DNA from: Cycas panzhihuaensis
Taxonomy: Eukaryota; Cycadophyta
Assembly: GCA_023213395.1 (NCBI GenBank)
Contig: CM041465.1
Coordinates: 20,584,001-20,648,000 of the forward strand
Direction: 5' to 3'
Length of the DNA stretch: 64,000 nt
Positions 1-11,621 of this stretch are shown here, piece by piece; within the stretch, counting starts at the first letter, position 1, and every line of letters begins with the position of its first letter. Below the pieces are notes generated by a model. The model made no database searches. It worked only from the letters and a program-made list of their open reading frames with translations, and had not been told where the DNA came from. A program made the position numbers and the translations under genes.

Positions 1-1050
1 CCTGAGCCAACATAGCACCCAAGGATTTATCAGTTACTGAGGTGTAAAGAATGAAAGGCCTATTGAAACAAGGGGGCACCAACGTAGGAGCATAAGCAAG
101 GGCTTCCTTAAGCCCTTTGAAGGCTTGTTAGGCCTTATCAGACCAAACAAATAGGGCTCCCTTCTTCAATAGGTTTGTCAGGGGTTTGGCGCTTATGGCG
201 AAATCTACTAGGAAGCACATGAGGAAACCAAGTCTACCTAGAAACGACTTGATCTGTCATTGGGTTCTAGGAGGCGGCATATCAAGGATTGCCTTGACTT
301 TGTGAGGGTTAATCTGAATCCCTTGTTTTGACACAAGAAATCCAAGGAGTTTGCTAGAAGCAATGGCAAACACACACTTGAGCGAGTTTAGGCTTACATG
401 GTACTTACGGCATCGTATGAAGATAGCCCATAAGTCAGAGGGATGATGGGCTCTGACACATGAGAGACCCATCATATCATCCATAAAGACCTCCAATGTA
501 TTGTCGATGAGGTCGTGGAAGATAAAGTGCATCACTCTTTGGTAAGTAGCGCCTATATTTTTAAGACCGAAGGGCATTGCCTTGTAGGCAAAGGTACCCC
601 ATGGGGTGGTGAAGGTCATCTTGTGGTGGTCTTCAGGAGATATTTGGATCTGATTATAGCTAGAGAAGCTATCCATCAAGGACATAACTTTGAATCTGGT
701 AGTTCGATCAATGATTTGATTAATGAAATGGAGTGGAAAGTTGTCCTTAGGACATGCATTGTTGATATCACAAAAATCAACATATATCTAGATAGTCCCA
801 TTCTTTTTAGTAACACGAATAATGTTGGATACCCATTTAGAGTAATCAATAGAAGTAATAAGTCCAGCATCCAAAAGCTTCTCAACCTCCATCTTGATAG
901 CAGCTGAGAGTTTAGGGTGGAGAGGACGCTGCTTCTGGCACACGGGTCAGGAACTAGGAATGGTAGTGAGATTGTGGGTAACGATGGAGGGGTCAATTCC
1001 CTTCATGTTAGAATAAACCCATGCAAAGACATCCTAAAACTCCTGGAACA
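1..1050 (-). pseudogene. T1 reverse transcriptase and start of RNase H
   Basis: Decayed pol segment. Reading leftward from about 1050 there is the pre-RT motif (DVFAW, then GIDPS), then the RT palm with SLMDSFSSYNQIQIS, TTPWGTFAYKAMPFGL and the catalytic box as F-M-D-D (usually Y-V-D-D in Tat). Next is the thumb motif LLGFLVSKQGIQINP. The best continuous stretch is 257-685 (142 codons). A frame change lies between 676 and 760, and TAG stops replace glutamine or tryptophan codons. RNase H starts near 250 and leaves the window. PR and RT share a reading frame around 1034-1250, so gag-pro-pol was probably one frame in the ancestor. Not functional. Confidence 0.85.
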
Positions 1051-4000
1051 AAAGGGAATATTCTTTTACTTCATCAGGAGAGCATTTTGCCCCCACCTTA
1101 ATGACCTTACCAGGGGCTAAGACTATGTCCTGGGTCACCCTCATGCACATGGCATTCCCCTCCTCGAAATGGAGAGAGGCAAGGTCAACAAGAAGCAATG
1201 GAATAGGGGATGGAACTGGGTCAATGAGTGTGGATCCAATCACCAAGACCTTCTAGTGGCCAAGCCTATGGTGACTAGAAGGAAGGTTGGGCACAGAGCC
1301 CGCTAAGTGCTCAAGTAAGGCTTCATCGTCTTTGAAGTAATCTACCTCATGGATGACCTTACTTTAAATAGATGAAGCACTAGAGGAAGTAGGGACAATG
1401 GGACCGTGGTGGTGATCAGGCTGTCCAATCTCCTTAGAAGACTCTAAGAGAGAGTGAGGAAGGGGGTCCTTGGAGGGAGCGAAAGGAAGTTCCTCAAAAC
1501 CATCACCTACGGGGGGTGATAGAGAAGAAGAATAGTGACCTGTGGGTCAATGCATGCAATGACGTAAGACACAAAGGGGTGATTAGTCTCACCAATGAAA
1601 GGAGTTCTAGGTTGGGACCTAGAACAAGAAGGGTGTACCCTACTAGTGCAGAGGAAAGAAACGGGGTGAGGAAAGTCCTCGTCCTCATCATAGGACTCAT
1701 CATCACTGAACTTGGTAAGGTACCCGTAGCTCTCAACACCGATAGAAGCAAAGCAAGTAAGACTAGAGGAAGAAGATGCAGGATCTTCTTTAATGTGGGA
1801 TGAATTGGGTATGCCGATGGAGCAAGCCGAGGCATGAGTAGAAGGGCCTTGGGTTGCTTGGTTGATAGGACATGTTTGTTTAACAGACAGGCATTCCTGA
1901 GAAATAACCCTCATTTGTCCATCATGGATGAACTTAAGTTACCTCCAATGGGTCGAGCACATGGCTCCTATATGATCAGGCCATAGTCGAACCAAGAGAA
2001 GATTGTAGTCAACATCAACATCAAAGATTACAATATTAACGAGGACAGTCTTACCCTCGAGGGTGAGCAGGATCGAAATAGATCTGAATGGAGTCTTTTT
2101 GCTACCATTGTAACCTTAGCACCACCATGGAATATGTTCCAAGGTGGAAATGCTAAGCTCTTGCATAACACGCAAGGGCATGGTATTAATGGAAGAATCA
2201 TTGTTGACAATAGCCCTTCACAAAGTACAGTCAGGTGTGTCAATGGTAATGGTGAATGGGAAGTTCCATTGGTGTTCCCTTTCACATGCAGGAGGAAGGT
2301 CTTTAGGGTCAAAGGAAATAATAGGCTCATGGCTTTGGGTAATACCCAAAGTATGAATGGGCATGTCATTTGATCTTAAAGCTTCAAAAAGGAGAGCCCG
2401 TTGTTTGGGACAACTTCTTAAAACATCCATCAAGGACATTCCCGCAGCGATAGTGTGGAGCTCATCAACGATAGAGAAAGGCTTACCTTTCGCAGTAGGT
2501 TGGGTAAGCACCCTTCAAAAATCGTAATGACCAGGATGTACAGGAATGGTCTTGGGAAGTAATGGCACTTCCAAAAGGGAGGTTTCTAGAAGAGGATCAG
2601 AGTGTGGAGCAGAAGAAGAGGCACTAGCTGCCTCTTTAGTGGCTTGAGACCGAGTAAAGGTATATAAGGGAGTAGCCTCAAGCATCTAGATCACCTTCTT
2701 TCCCTTATTCCAGGACTGCGAAGGTGAAGGAATATGTCGATGAGGGGAACATGCAGAGGAAGATAAATCCCAAGCACCCTTCCCTTTATCGCGGGAAGGA
2801 CAGGAATTCAGGGATCTTCCCCGGTTCCAGTTGTTTCTAGGCTGAGTATTACGGTCACGTTCCCCATGTTTAGGGAACGAATTCTTGTGGACCAATTAGT
2901 TTAGATTGGGCCTTAAGGCCCGTTTAGGGGATGAGTCACATCAAGGGGCATTCCTGGGATGCTGTGCCCTACAATGTGAGTTGTCATGGAAACACTCCTC
3001 GTGAATGGAACACCACTTCTTCTCAAGGGAGGAATCTGTCTTCCCCGCTTGAGAGGACTGGGCGTTATAATTCCTAGGGAGGGAAGCTTAAGTAGCTTGT
3101 TGGATTTGTTTGTTGGAAGTAGGTGAGGAAGGAACTTGTAATTTAAGTTCCTTCATTATATGTTTGAATGAATGTATAGCTAAGGTGAGCAGATCTAGGG
3201 TCTTCTCAATCAGATGAGAAGAGGACCTAGTGGATTATTATGGTTTGGTCTCTTTAATTTGAGGTGGCGCCTCATGTCGTTATGAGGGCTTGAGAGGCTT
3301 CTTGAGTCTAGCCTAGATCTCAATAGCCTTAAGCGCTAAACACTTTGCGATGGCAGAGTCACATGTAGTTGCCCCCATCTTAAGGACTTCTACATGGATT
3401 TTAGGGCAAAGTGCATTAACGAAGAGGTCCCTCTTTAATTCCTTGGGTAAATTAACCTTAGTAGAATGAAGAAGGTCATGAAATCACCACACGATGTCAC
3501 GGTTCATCTCATCATGACCTTGTTTGAGTGAAAGAATGGATTTCATTCCACTTTCAAATGGGCGAGCAACATCAAAATAATTGATGAACTCGTCCACAAG
3601 TTGTTGGAATGAGAAAATGGAATGAGCTGGCAGGCGATAAAACCACTTAAGGGCATCCCCTTATAAGGATCATGGGAATAGTTTTATTATAATGTGATCA
3701 TAGGCCCATTAATCAATACATGCCATAGAGAAACTATGGACATACTTTGCTAGGTCTTGTGATGAACTTCCATCGAACTTAGGAACTTCAAGAGGATGAG
3801 GTAGTAAATTAGTTCTTAATGCCTCAATACATAATGGTGTTGATCTATAATCCATGAAGGGACGTGCCCTTGCCTGGACTGTAGGATCAACAAATGATGT
3901 AGGAGGTAATGAACAAGGAATGGATGGGGGTGGTAAACCCATCCCTCCTTAAGGAAGCGCCCCTTACTAGAAAGGGACTTGAGGATAAGCGCCTTGAAAG

Positions 4001-5021
4001 GAAGATGGATTCCCTTGTAAAGGGCAGCGTAAGAGGCCACGCTAGATGGTGGAAAAGAAGGGTGTAGAATTGGGTTTTATCCATATGGACTACCTGTGGG
4101 TGGTGCAACCCCATATGGATGTAACAGGTCCACCCTGTAAGCTGGAATATGATTCCCTTTACCGTGCCCCCAAGGTTGAGAAGTATAATATGGGGGTACG
4201 TAAAGGGAAGGACCATTAGGTTGGTTTTGAGGATACGTGGGAGTGGATCCCATATGACTAGTGGTGGTAGCATTAGTAGGACCTCTAGGCCTACTAGGAA
4301 ATGCATGTGCTATGTTGAGAGGTGGCACATTATCTTGACTCAGAAAAGGTATGCTAACTCCAAGCTAGGGAAAAGACATACCACAAGAGGGTCCTGAAGA
4401 GCTAGGACCATGATGAGGGATAGAGGATACAACATGCATCCCTAAGGTAGGTGTAGGAATGGAGCGAGATGAATGTGTAGGCATGAGAGGGTTACTTATT
4501 GTGGGAGGTGTAGATGTAGATAAAAACAGTGGGACAGGAGTAGACGAGGAAGACGTTCCACCATGTAAGACATCTTCAAACCATCTAGGACACGATTGAA
4601 GATGAGCAGCTCAAAAGCACTCGCTAAAGGCTTTAACCACGTTAGTAGGAGGGGTATCTACATGATCATAAGAGGTAAACAAGACCTCAAATGAAGTAGA
4701 CCCCTTAGGGTGCTCCTTATAAGAATCGCCAACTGGATGGTGAATCTCGAGAGGAGATGGGCCCTCTATTGTATGAGTAGAAGGATGGGTGTCAAGTGGG
4801 TGATATTGGTCACCCAGGTAGTAAATAGGATCGTCACCCTCTTGGGTGGATCCCAGAATAGATGCGAGGAACTCATGAGCTCCCAAAGCAAAAGCATGAT
4901 AGGCCCAATCAGAAGGGTATCCTTTCATGGTCGAATCAGAATCTGATGATGAAAGAAGATGATACGTAGGATCTTCTAACAATGGAGGTAAACCACATAG
5001 GTGATGTAAGAAGCATTGCAT
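1034..5021 (-). pseudogene. T1 gag-protease polyprotein
   Basis: The start at 5021 is chosen because the same N-terminal context (M-x-C-F followed by LPPLLEDP) begins gag in T2 at 25538. Order on the minus strand: a Pro/Ser/His-rich N-terminal half (5021-4080), the capsid region with DALKWFYRLPAHS and FESGMKS near 3700-3530, a Cys/His region (KKWCSIHEECFH, near 3000), a basic linker, then a retropepsin-like domain near 2330-2130. The protease loop reads VNNDSSIN where T2 has VIDNGSSIN, so the catalytic Asp is changed to Asn, as a G-to-A change on the coding strand would give. A conserved LL-x-RLW-type strand follows near 2000. Several frameshifts and TAG stops are present. No activity expected. 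Confidence 0.8.
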
Positions 5022-5167
5022 ACAAAGCTTGCCAACATGTTGGAAGAAGAAAAAGGATGCAAAGTGTGCATGTTGGGGGCTGCCCAATAAAAGAGATGAA
5101 GTGGAAGAGACCACTAGAAGGTAACAGTACCAACAGGAAGGGATAGGAACTAGCTCCCTTGCTGGCA

Positions 5168-5188
5168 AGTCCCTAGTATGGTTGCCAG
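5168..5188 (-). other. T1 primer-binding site (degenerate)
   Basis: Directly inside the LTR edge, the minus strand reads CTGGCAACCATACTAGGGAC. It resembles the TGGCGAC...GGGGAC primer-binding site common in Tat-type elements after several C-to-T and G-to-A changes. T2 has a different but equally placed sequence, CTAGTAACCAAATTGGGGAC. The tRNA species cannot be fixed from these decayed copies. The 146 bp between this site and the gag start (5022-5167) is leader with no feature I recognise. Confidence 0.5.
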
Positions 5189-7943
5189 TGGATGCGCATC
5201 TATGGGATTATCGCTAAGCTCGGTAGGAATGATGATGGTGGATGGTGATATCGAAGGTGCAGGTGAAAACCTATAAGCAAAGTAAGTATCACGTAGGGCA
5301 CCCCATGCACCAAAGCATAAGTTTGGGACCTGCAGATGATACCTAATTACCTTGGAGTGGTCCTCTATCCAAAAGAGAAAGAGGGAAAATAGGAAAGGTA
5401 GCCTGGATAAACTCGAGAGGAAGATCCTCCCATCCTTGGATGGCCGGCAGGGGAAGAGATGAGTCCTCAAAGGTTTCCCTATGATGGAGGGGAACAGGCA
5501 GGGACAAGGTAGGCGATAGCCTACGATGTAGCCGAGTTCCTCTTGGTTATTTGACCAAGCAAATAAAGCCAAAAGGAGGAGAGAGTGAAGGGAAGAAGAT
5601 AACTAAACCAAAGTTTTCTTTAACGATTCAAAAGGGAAACAGGAAAGGAAACGGAATAGGTGTCACACATGCCAGCAAACAATATCAAGTGGAATGAACT
5701 AAAAGGGTAAGCTAGGCTTTGTAGGAAAAGGAAAGGGAGGAGTAAGTTTCCTATAGGTCCTTTCCTATGAGGGTTGAGTGTATGATATGCAAGCTTACAA
5801 GCATAAATAAAAGATAATGTTTCCCTTTTACTTTTATGTGTGACCTACTTAACTAACACATAGATCCTAAACAAAAGTAACAAATGGAAGCGAGAGTTAA
5901 AGGATAGATGTATGTATCCGAAAGATGTAGCGGCCGATGAGAGACCTCACCCACATGCAATGTATGCCCTTACGTCAATCCATAGATGTGTAACCAAGTC
6001 TTGACGTGAATGATGGGGGCTTCCTTACCTTCCCCTTTGCAAAAAAAGAAAGCGGAAAAGAAGAAAGCAAAAGCAAAGAGAAAAAATAGTAGATCTTACC
6101 TAGATCTGAACATTTTATACCTTTGCAAAAGCACCACACCAACCTACACATGCACAGGCTTGTCCCTTCCAAGAAGGGGTTGCAAAAGACAAGCTATGTA
6201 TATGCAAGTATATATGTAATATTTATGTTAGAGTGTTAGAGAAAAACAACTACTGTAATAAGCTCTAAAATCCTCTCTCAAGCAAGGATATACACCAAGC
6301 AAAATGGGGTGAAGGGAAGCCTGAGGATGGCTAACCCTCCACTGGGTTCTCCACTCTAGCATAGAAAGATAATGGTAAAAGCAACTAAGGACAACCAAGA
6401 GGTGCAAGGAAAAGAGTAACAAAGCATTTCAGAAATATGCAAGACACAGAGTTGCTATGGGTAGTAATCTGGTGCACAAACCCTTACCAATGATATCAAG
6501 CGATACTCAACAATACAAGGGATACTACAAGGGTCCAAACAAGAGGTGCGCAGGCTTAGAATCAGTGTAGCAAAGGGCTACATATGCTGATAATCCAGCG
6601 TAGGCCTAGGGCTCAATCACTCCTAATTATCTCAAGAAGAGCATGGAGCAAGAGAAGAGAAGGTGGGAAGGGGGTACCCTTGGAGAGAAGGACTGAAAAG
6701 GGGGCTACCCCGCCTTGCTCTCTTCACCCAACCTTGTGACTCTTCTCTCACTGCTCCCTTGAAGAAAACTACCAGAGAGAAAGTAGAGCCAGGAAGAAAC
6801 CAGCCAATCATAATGGACACAAGCTTTACTACGGTCCAAACCTGAAGGAAACAGGCAAACAAGATAAGAAATAGGTCCAATATAGAGATAACTTACCAAA
6901 GATCTAGAGGAAAGGGTTTTGGAAGACCTACTGGGCTGATATAGAGCAGGTCTGGCCATGCTACCAGTAGAGAAGAGGATGCCTGCAAGGGTTTGTAGGA
7001 GAACTTCCAATGGATAGTTGAAGGAGACACTTGCTGGGCAAATTGGAGAAGAACAACACCAAAATTGCTTGATAAAACTTGGAGAAAGACTTTCTACCAT
7101 GGAAGCAAGGAGTTACAGGCAAATCCTAGCCTAGAGTTATAGGAAACACAGGTCTATAAGTATAGTTATATCAAAAAGAGAAGAAGAGCAGAAGTTGCAG
7201 CAGGAATAGTTATATTTGAGAGAGAAAATGACCTAAGAGGACCTCAAAATGATGAGGGTTTGGATACTTATACCCAACCCATCCCTAAGTGAGCAAATAG
7301 AGTGTGAATAGGGCTGAGGTGGATGCGAGGCCATGTGGCGATTCTGTGGGAAATGTAAGAATTTCCATGACAGTTTTTAAAAACAACTGACAATAGTTGC
7401 ACCGTGATAAACTCCGTAGTACTGCTAAGTTTACAGCTGTGTAGGACCAAAAAGCCAGAATGGTAGAATTCTAGGTTCTGGGAGCTTTGGGAGATGATGT
7501 GGCAGGCCTGGGAGGGGCTAGCCCTCCTGTCTAAGTGGCTAAGACAGTCTAGAATACACATGTACAAAGGCAAGCAAAACATCAATAGGCAAAGGTCCCA
7601 GAAATAAGGTGCTAGGAGCTCAAAGTCGAGGCATGAATGGGTCATACAAACCAAAAGAAGCTCGAGGTGGTGTGGAGATGGCACGAAGGGTCATATAGTG
7701 CCATGGGGATGTCTACCTTGTAGAAAGGTAGGTCCCACTAGGGTTGTCATAGGCTCACAATACAACAAGCAACATGAACAGGCAACAAATGCAAAGTGAT
7801 CATACAAATGAAGCAAGCAATGATGCAATGAGGTAATGCTTCTGTCAACCTTTCCAAAGAAAAAGTACAAATGAAAAAGAAGGAGTATACCTTAGCCTAC
7901 CTGAGTCGACCTATCCATATCCATTCCCAGTAGCTGAGAAATA
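5189..7943 (-). repeat. T1 5' LTR (about 2.75 kb)
   Basis: The left edge TGGATGCGCATC matches the LTR edges at 25713, 11622 and 56892. The right edge near 7943 aligns with the ...GGAAACA end of the T2 LTRs, read here as GAGAAATA, so the terminal CA appears mutated to TA. Blocks shared with the T2 LTRs include the promoter segment (7225-7300) and the segment after it (7345-7440), but overall similarity is much lower than among the T2 and T4 LTRs. Length is close to the 2714 and 2707 bp of the T2 LTRs. The right boundary is uncertain by a few bases because its partner LTR is off-window. Confidence 0.8.
7265..7272 (-). promoter_or_regulatory. Putative TATA box of T1 LTR promoter
   Basis: The minus strand reads GGGTTGGGTATAAGTATCC. 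The aligned position in the T2 LTRs reads GGGTTGGGTATTTAAGTC, so an A/T-rich TATA-like core is kept just after a conserved GGGTTTGGGTTGGG-type block. Confidence 0.5.
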
Positions 7944-8965
7944 GCATGCAAGATTTGATACATTTCTTGAAGCTTTTGTTGCATAGAAGTTGTTCTAAAG
8001 TTTATGGCTAGCGTATGGTGGAAAGGTGGGTGGTAGCCATAAAGAGCCAAAAAGGGGGACATACCAATGGTAGAATGATAGGAGGAGTTATGCCAATACT
8101 CAGCCAGGGCAAGCTATGAGGTCCACTTAGCTTGGTGTTTTGAGGTAAAGCAATGTAGATAAGTTTCTAAAGTTTTGTTTAGAACCTCAAATTGGCCATC
8201 TGTTTGTGGGTGGTAGGCAGAGCTCATGTTAAAGAGGTTCCAATAGCCTTAAAGAGTTCTTGCTAAATGGAGCTAGTAAACTTAGGGTCTTGGTCACAAA
8301 TGATAGTTGATGGGAAGCCATGGAGGTGAAATATGAATTGGACATATAAGTCAGCAAGACGGGAGGATGAATATGAGGTGTGCACTGGGAGAAAGTATGA
8401 GTACTTAGTTAATCGATCAATGATAAGTACTTGGTTAATCGATCAATAATTACCCAAATGGAGTCAAACTAGCAAATGGGGCTAGGCCTGTGACGAAGTC
8501 CATGGTAATATCTTGCCACTTGCCTTGAGGAATATTTAATGGTTGGAGAAGGCTAGGGAGAGGTTTCGTCTCTACTTTATTTCATTGACAGGTATCACAT
8601 TCTAATACGAAGGTGAATATGGTGGTCTTCATGTGGGGCCAAAAGAAATCTGCGCGAATCAATTGATAAGTCTTATCGAAGCCTGAGTGGTCACCAAGGG
8701 GGGACAAGTGGTATTCTGTTAGCATTTTAGGAATGAATGAGGAGGAGGGATGGACAAAGATATGATTGTGGTAGAGGAGGTGATTGTTTAAGGTTGACCA
8801 ACCTTTATGGGTGAGAACTTTTTCTCTCCAATTAGGATAGTCTGGCTGGGCTTGATTTTCAACATATAGTTCATCAAGCCAAAGTGGTTGGAGGTTGCCT
8901 ATGGCATGGAGGCATGGGTTAGGAATATTATCGTTAGGATGGATGCGTGAAAGAGCATCTGCCAC
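7944..8965 (-). pseudogene. R1 integrase, truncated by T1
   Basis: The segment begins at the end of RNase H (MADALSRIHPND) and reads into the INT zinc-binding module (HLSPLGDHSGFDKTY, then LECDTCQ near 8582). The catalytic core follows in fragments: MDFVTGL, then VIIDR, then CDQDPKF, which hold the two Asp positions of the DDE triad. A late core motif, GYHPP-like, lies near 8040. The open part is 8582-8965 (127 codons); leftward of it there are stops and at least one frame change. A short near-duplication (AGTACTTGGTTAATCGATCAAT) occurs around 8400-8450, within the core. Coding homology stops at about 7950, where the T1 LTR begins, so the C-terminus and 3' LTR are not visible. Confidence 0.8.
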
Positions 8966-10130
8966 TATATTGTCTTTGCTTTTTTTATATGCTATTGAGA
9001 AATCAAAGACTTGTAATCGATGAACCCACTTATCTTGTTCTTCAGATAAGACTGACTAAGTCAATAAATTATGGAGGCTACGATGATTTGTGAGAATAGT
9101 GAACTTAGAGCCTAAGAGATATTTCTGCCATTTATCAATAGAATGGAGAATAGCCTTCATTTATTTCTGATATGTAGAGAGATGAAGCTCGTGATCTTTT
9201 AATTTGTAGCTTTCAAATGCAATGGGATGAGAGTCTTGCATTAGGATTGCACCTAAACCAGACCCTGAAGCATCGTATTCAAGTTGGAAGGATTGGTTAA
9301 AATTAGGAGTGATGAGGACCAGTGTGGAGGTCATTACAACCTTGAGGTGGGAAAAGACAACATTTGCTTCAGGAGACCATTAAAAAGCCTCTTTACGAAG
9401 GAGGTTGGTTAATAGAGTGGCAAGAGCAGCATAGTTACACACAAAGCATCGATAAAACCCTGTGAGCCCAAGAAATGCTCGTAGTTGGGTAAGAGTGGTA
9501 GGTGTTGGCCACGTTGTGATGACCGATATTTTATCGGGGTCTATGTGTACCCCATCTAATGATATGATGTGACCCAAATATTTGAGTTTTGATTGTCCAA
9601 ACTCACACTTAGATAGTTTTGCATAGAGTTGGTGGTTCTGCAATATTTGGAAAATAATTTATAAGTGTTGGATATGGAGATCCAGGCAGACACTATAAAT
9701 AAGAATATCATCAAAGAAAACTATGACAAACTTTCAAAGGTAGGGCCCAAAGATTTTATTCATGAGAGCTTGGAAGGTTACCAGGGCATTGCAAAGGCCA
9801 AAGGGCATTGCTCGAAACTCAAAATGGCCATGATATATGTGAAATGTTGTCTTATGATAATCTTTTAGGGCGATTGGGATTTGGTAGTAACCAGATTGGA
9901 GGTCTAACTTAGAAAAGATGGTTGTGCCATGGATTTCATCTAGCATGTCATCTATGAGAGGGGTGGGAAACTTATTTTTAATGGTAATCTTATTTAATTC
10001 CCTATAGTCAATACAGAGGTGAAAGGAGCCATCCTTCTTCCAAACTAAGACAATTAGGGCTACATAAGAGCTTTCACTTGGTTGGATTATGCCCATGTCG
10101 TGGAGCTCATTTGTGAGTTTCTCGATTTCA
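8930..10130 (-). pseudogene. R1 reverse transcriptase and RNase H
   Basis: RT reads from about 10130: LHDMGIIQPSESSY, KKDGSFHLCIDYREL, FSKLDLQSGYYQIP, FRAMPFGLCNA, then the catalytic V-F-F-D-D-I-L-I near 9700, then KCEFGQSKLKYLGHII and FLGLTGFYRCFV at 9643-9380. RNase H follows, with YDASGSGLGAILMQ (first catalytic Asp), the KWQKYLLG strand and a DNIVADALS terminus near 8950. Open parts are 9734-10096 and 9380-9643. The catalytic residues of RT and the first of RNase H survive, but stops and frame changes separate the blocks. Confidence 0.85.
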
Positions 10131-10599
10131 TTCTTTTGGAAGTATGAGTTATAATAAGTTCGAAGCCTGATAGGGTCATGGTTAGATTAGAGGTCAATTA
10201 TATGATAGAAACCATGCTTAGGAGGGGTAGTGGTAAGCAGAGGGGCAAATACTTGTTCGTATTGGGTAATGACATCCTGGATGTGTGGATGAATTTGTGG
10301 TTTGATTTTAATATTATTGAGGTAGGCTATATACCCTAGGTGAGATTGAAGATGGCATTTCATACATCTAGGAGAGACCACTTGGTTAGGGGGGATTGCA
10401 TTCCATAAATTTTGTGATTTCATGCCATGTGGTCTTTGAAGGCAATGAATGGATTTGTAGGAAAGTTGTTTATGCTATAGGTCCCTAGTGTTTCCAACTA
10501 TTGAATCCCTAAGATGGCATCAAATCCTCCTATTAACAAGGCATAGAAGTTTGACAACAAAAGGTATGAGTTAATTTGGACTTAGAGGTTTTTAATAAA

Positions 10600-11616
10600 A
10601 CCTACATAATGGAGCTTTTGGTACCCTAGTAAAGAACATGTGAATCTAATTTTTGGGACAATATATAGGTTAAGTTGTCTGCCTATCGAAATATCAGTGA
10701 AGTTAAGTGACGTGCCACCGTCGATCAAGATAGATATTGGAGTCTTACAGAGAATGCCTCTAACTCTTAGGGGTTCAGGGCAGGAGGAGGTGGTGATAGC
10801 AGATATAGATACTTCAGGTTGGGGGTATGGTGCAAGATCATCATGGGTTTCATCATCAGCCTCCTAGTTAGAATCAGAGTCAAAGGGATCATCAGGGGAG
10901 AGGGATGGGTCAATGGAGAAAACTATATGCCACACTTTGCAAAAACAACCATGCATGGAAGTCCACTTTTCTGCATACTGCATACAAAGGCCAGCCTCGA
11001 GTTGATGTTGTGCTTTAACTTGAGAAATTTAGACTCTTTTGGTAGATGCATCCTCATTCTGGTGATCAATAAATGGTTGAGAATCATCTTGTCATGGTTG
11101 AGGACATGTGAAGTTATCTTGAGGATGAGAGGCATCATCAAATCGAGGTTAAGGTCACTGGAAGTCTACCTGTCGAGTGCATGAGAACCAAGAGTTATCT
11201 CATCGAATAGTTGAGGGTCTGTCTACACGAGGCCACTTGAAAGCTTCCTTAAGGGAGTAAATTGCCATTGTCTTTAATCTCATCTGAATACGGTCTTGGA
11301 GTCCCACCACATAAATATCAATCACGGTTTGTTTGTCGAAGTTTTGTCTTTGTGGAATGCGGTTATATAAAACTTGAAATTCATCTGTGTAAGCTTCTAC
11401 AATTGATGTCTTCTTAAGCCAGGTAAGTTGTATAAAAAAGGATTGACTCCATGTACCTTTATATTATTCAAAGAAACAACTAGTGAAGTGGGACAAAGTT
11501 TGGTGAGAGGGATATTCTCGCTTCCACCCGTTAAACCAATGGTGAGCTTGACCATCTAAGTAAATGGAAGGGTATAAGAGTTGGTCCTCTTCAGACATCG
11601 AGTGGAAAGTGAAGTA
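10600..11616 (-). pseudogene. R1 gag C-terminal half and protease
   Basis: The minus strand from 11616 begins Y-F-T-F-H-S-M-S-E-E-D, a capsid motif that continues exactly the phase of the gag piece ending at 34266. It goes on through YLDGQAHHWFNGWKREYP and FTSCFFE (11464-11600). A Cys/His knuckle follows near 10960 (C-x3-A-E-K-W-x3-H-x-C pattern). The protease active site is ILIDGGTSLNF near 10700-10745, with its Asp intact. Tryptophan and glutamine codons have become stops. Confidence 0.8.
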
Positions 11617-11621
11617 GGATT
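11617..11621. repeat. Target-site duplication of T2, left copy (GGATT)
   Basis: GGATT directly precedes the T2 LTR at 11622 and recurs directly after the other T2 LTR at 34266-34270. It falls inside the gag of R1, and the R1 reading frame continues across it. Confidence 0.95.

Larger units (their letters stand above)
1..7943 (-). mobile_element. T1: Tat-like Ty3/gypsy retrotransposon, 5' half, runs off left edge
   Basis: Read on the minus strand, this is a 5' LTR (5189-7943), a primer-binding site, gag, PR, RT and the start of RNase H, which is cut by the window edge. It is colinear with T2: base 1 here matches about 20541 there. The Tat assignment rests on the RT sequence (MPFGLKN-x-GATYQR followed by F-M-D-D), the long LTR and colinearity with T2, which carries an extra RNase H. 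T1 is a more diverged subfamily than T2 and T4. Its LTR right end (about 7943) abuts integrase sequence of R1, so T1 inserted into R1. The left LTR and the target duplication lie outside the window. Confidence 0.88.
7944..11616 (-). mobile_element. R1: Reina-like Ty3/gypsy element, pol-side segment
   Basis: Minus-strand order from right to left: C-terminal half of gag, Cys/His knuckle, PR, RT, RNase H and INT. The right end stops at the target duplication of T2 (11617-11621) and gag continues in phase at 34266. The left end is cut inside INT by the T1 LTR. The Reina-like chromovirus assignment is tentative and rests on the RT (SKLDLQSGYYQIPI, FGLCNA, F-F-D-D), on KCEFGQSKLKYLGHIIS, and on the short LTR of about 300 bp with an initiator-Met primer site on the far side. 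It is old, with many stops. Confidence 0.85.

Noticed and set aside
515-1120. Plus-strand open frames across T1 (and equivalents at 20936-21822 and 22274-22522)
   Set aside because: They are complementary-strand shadows of gag-pol and have no recognisable motif.
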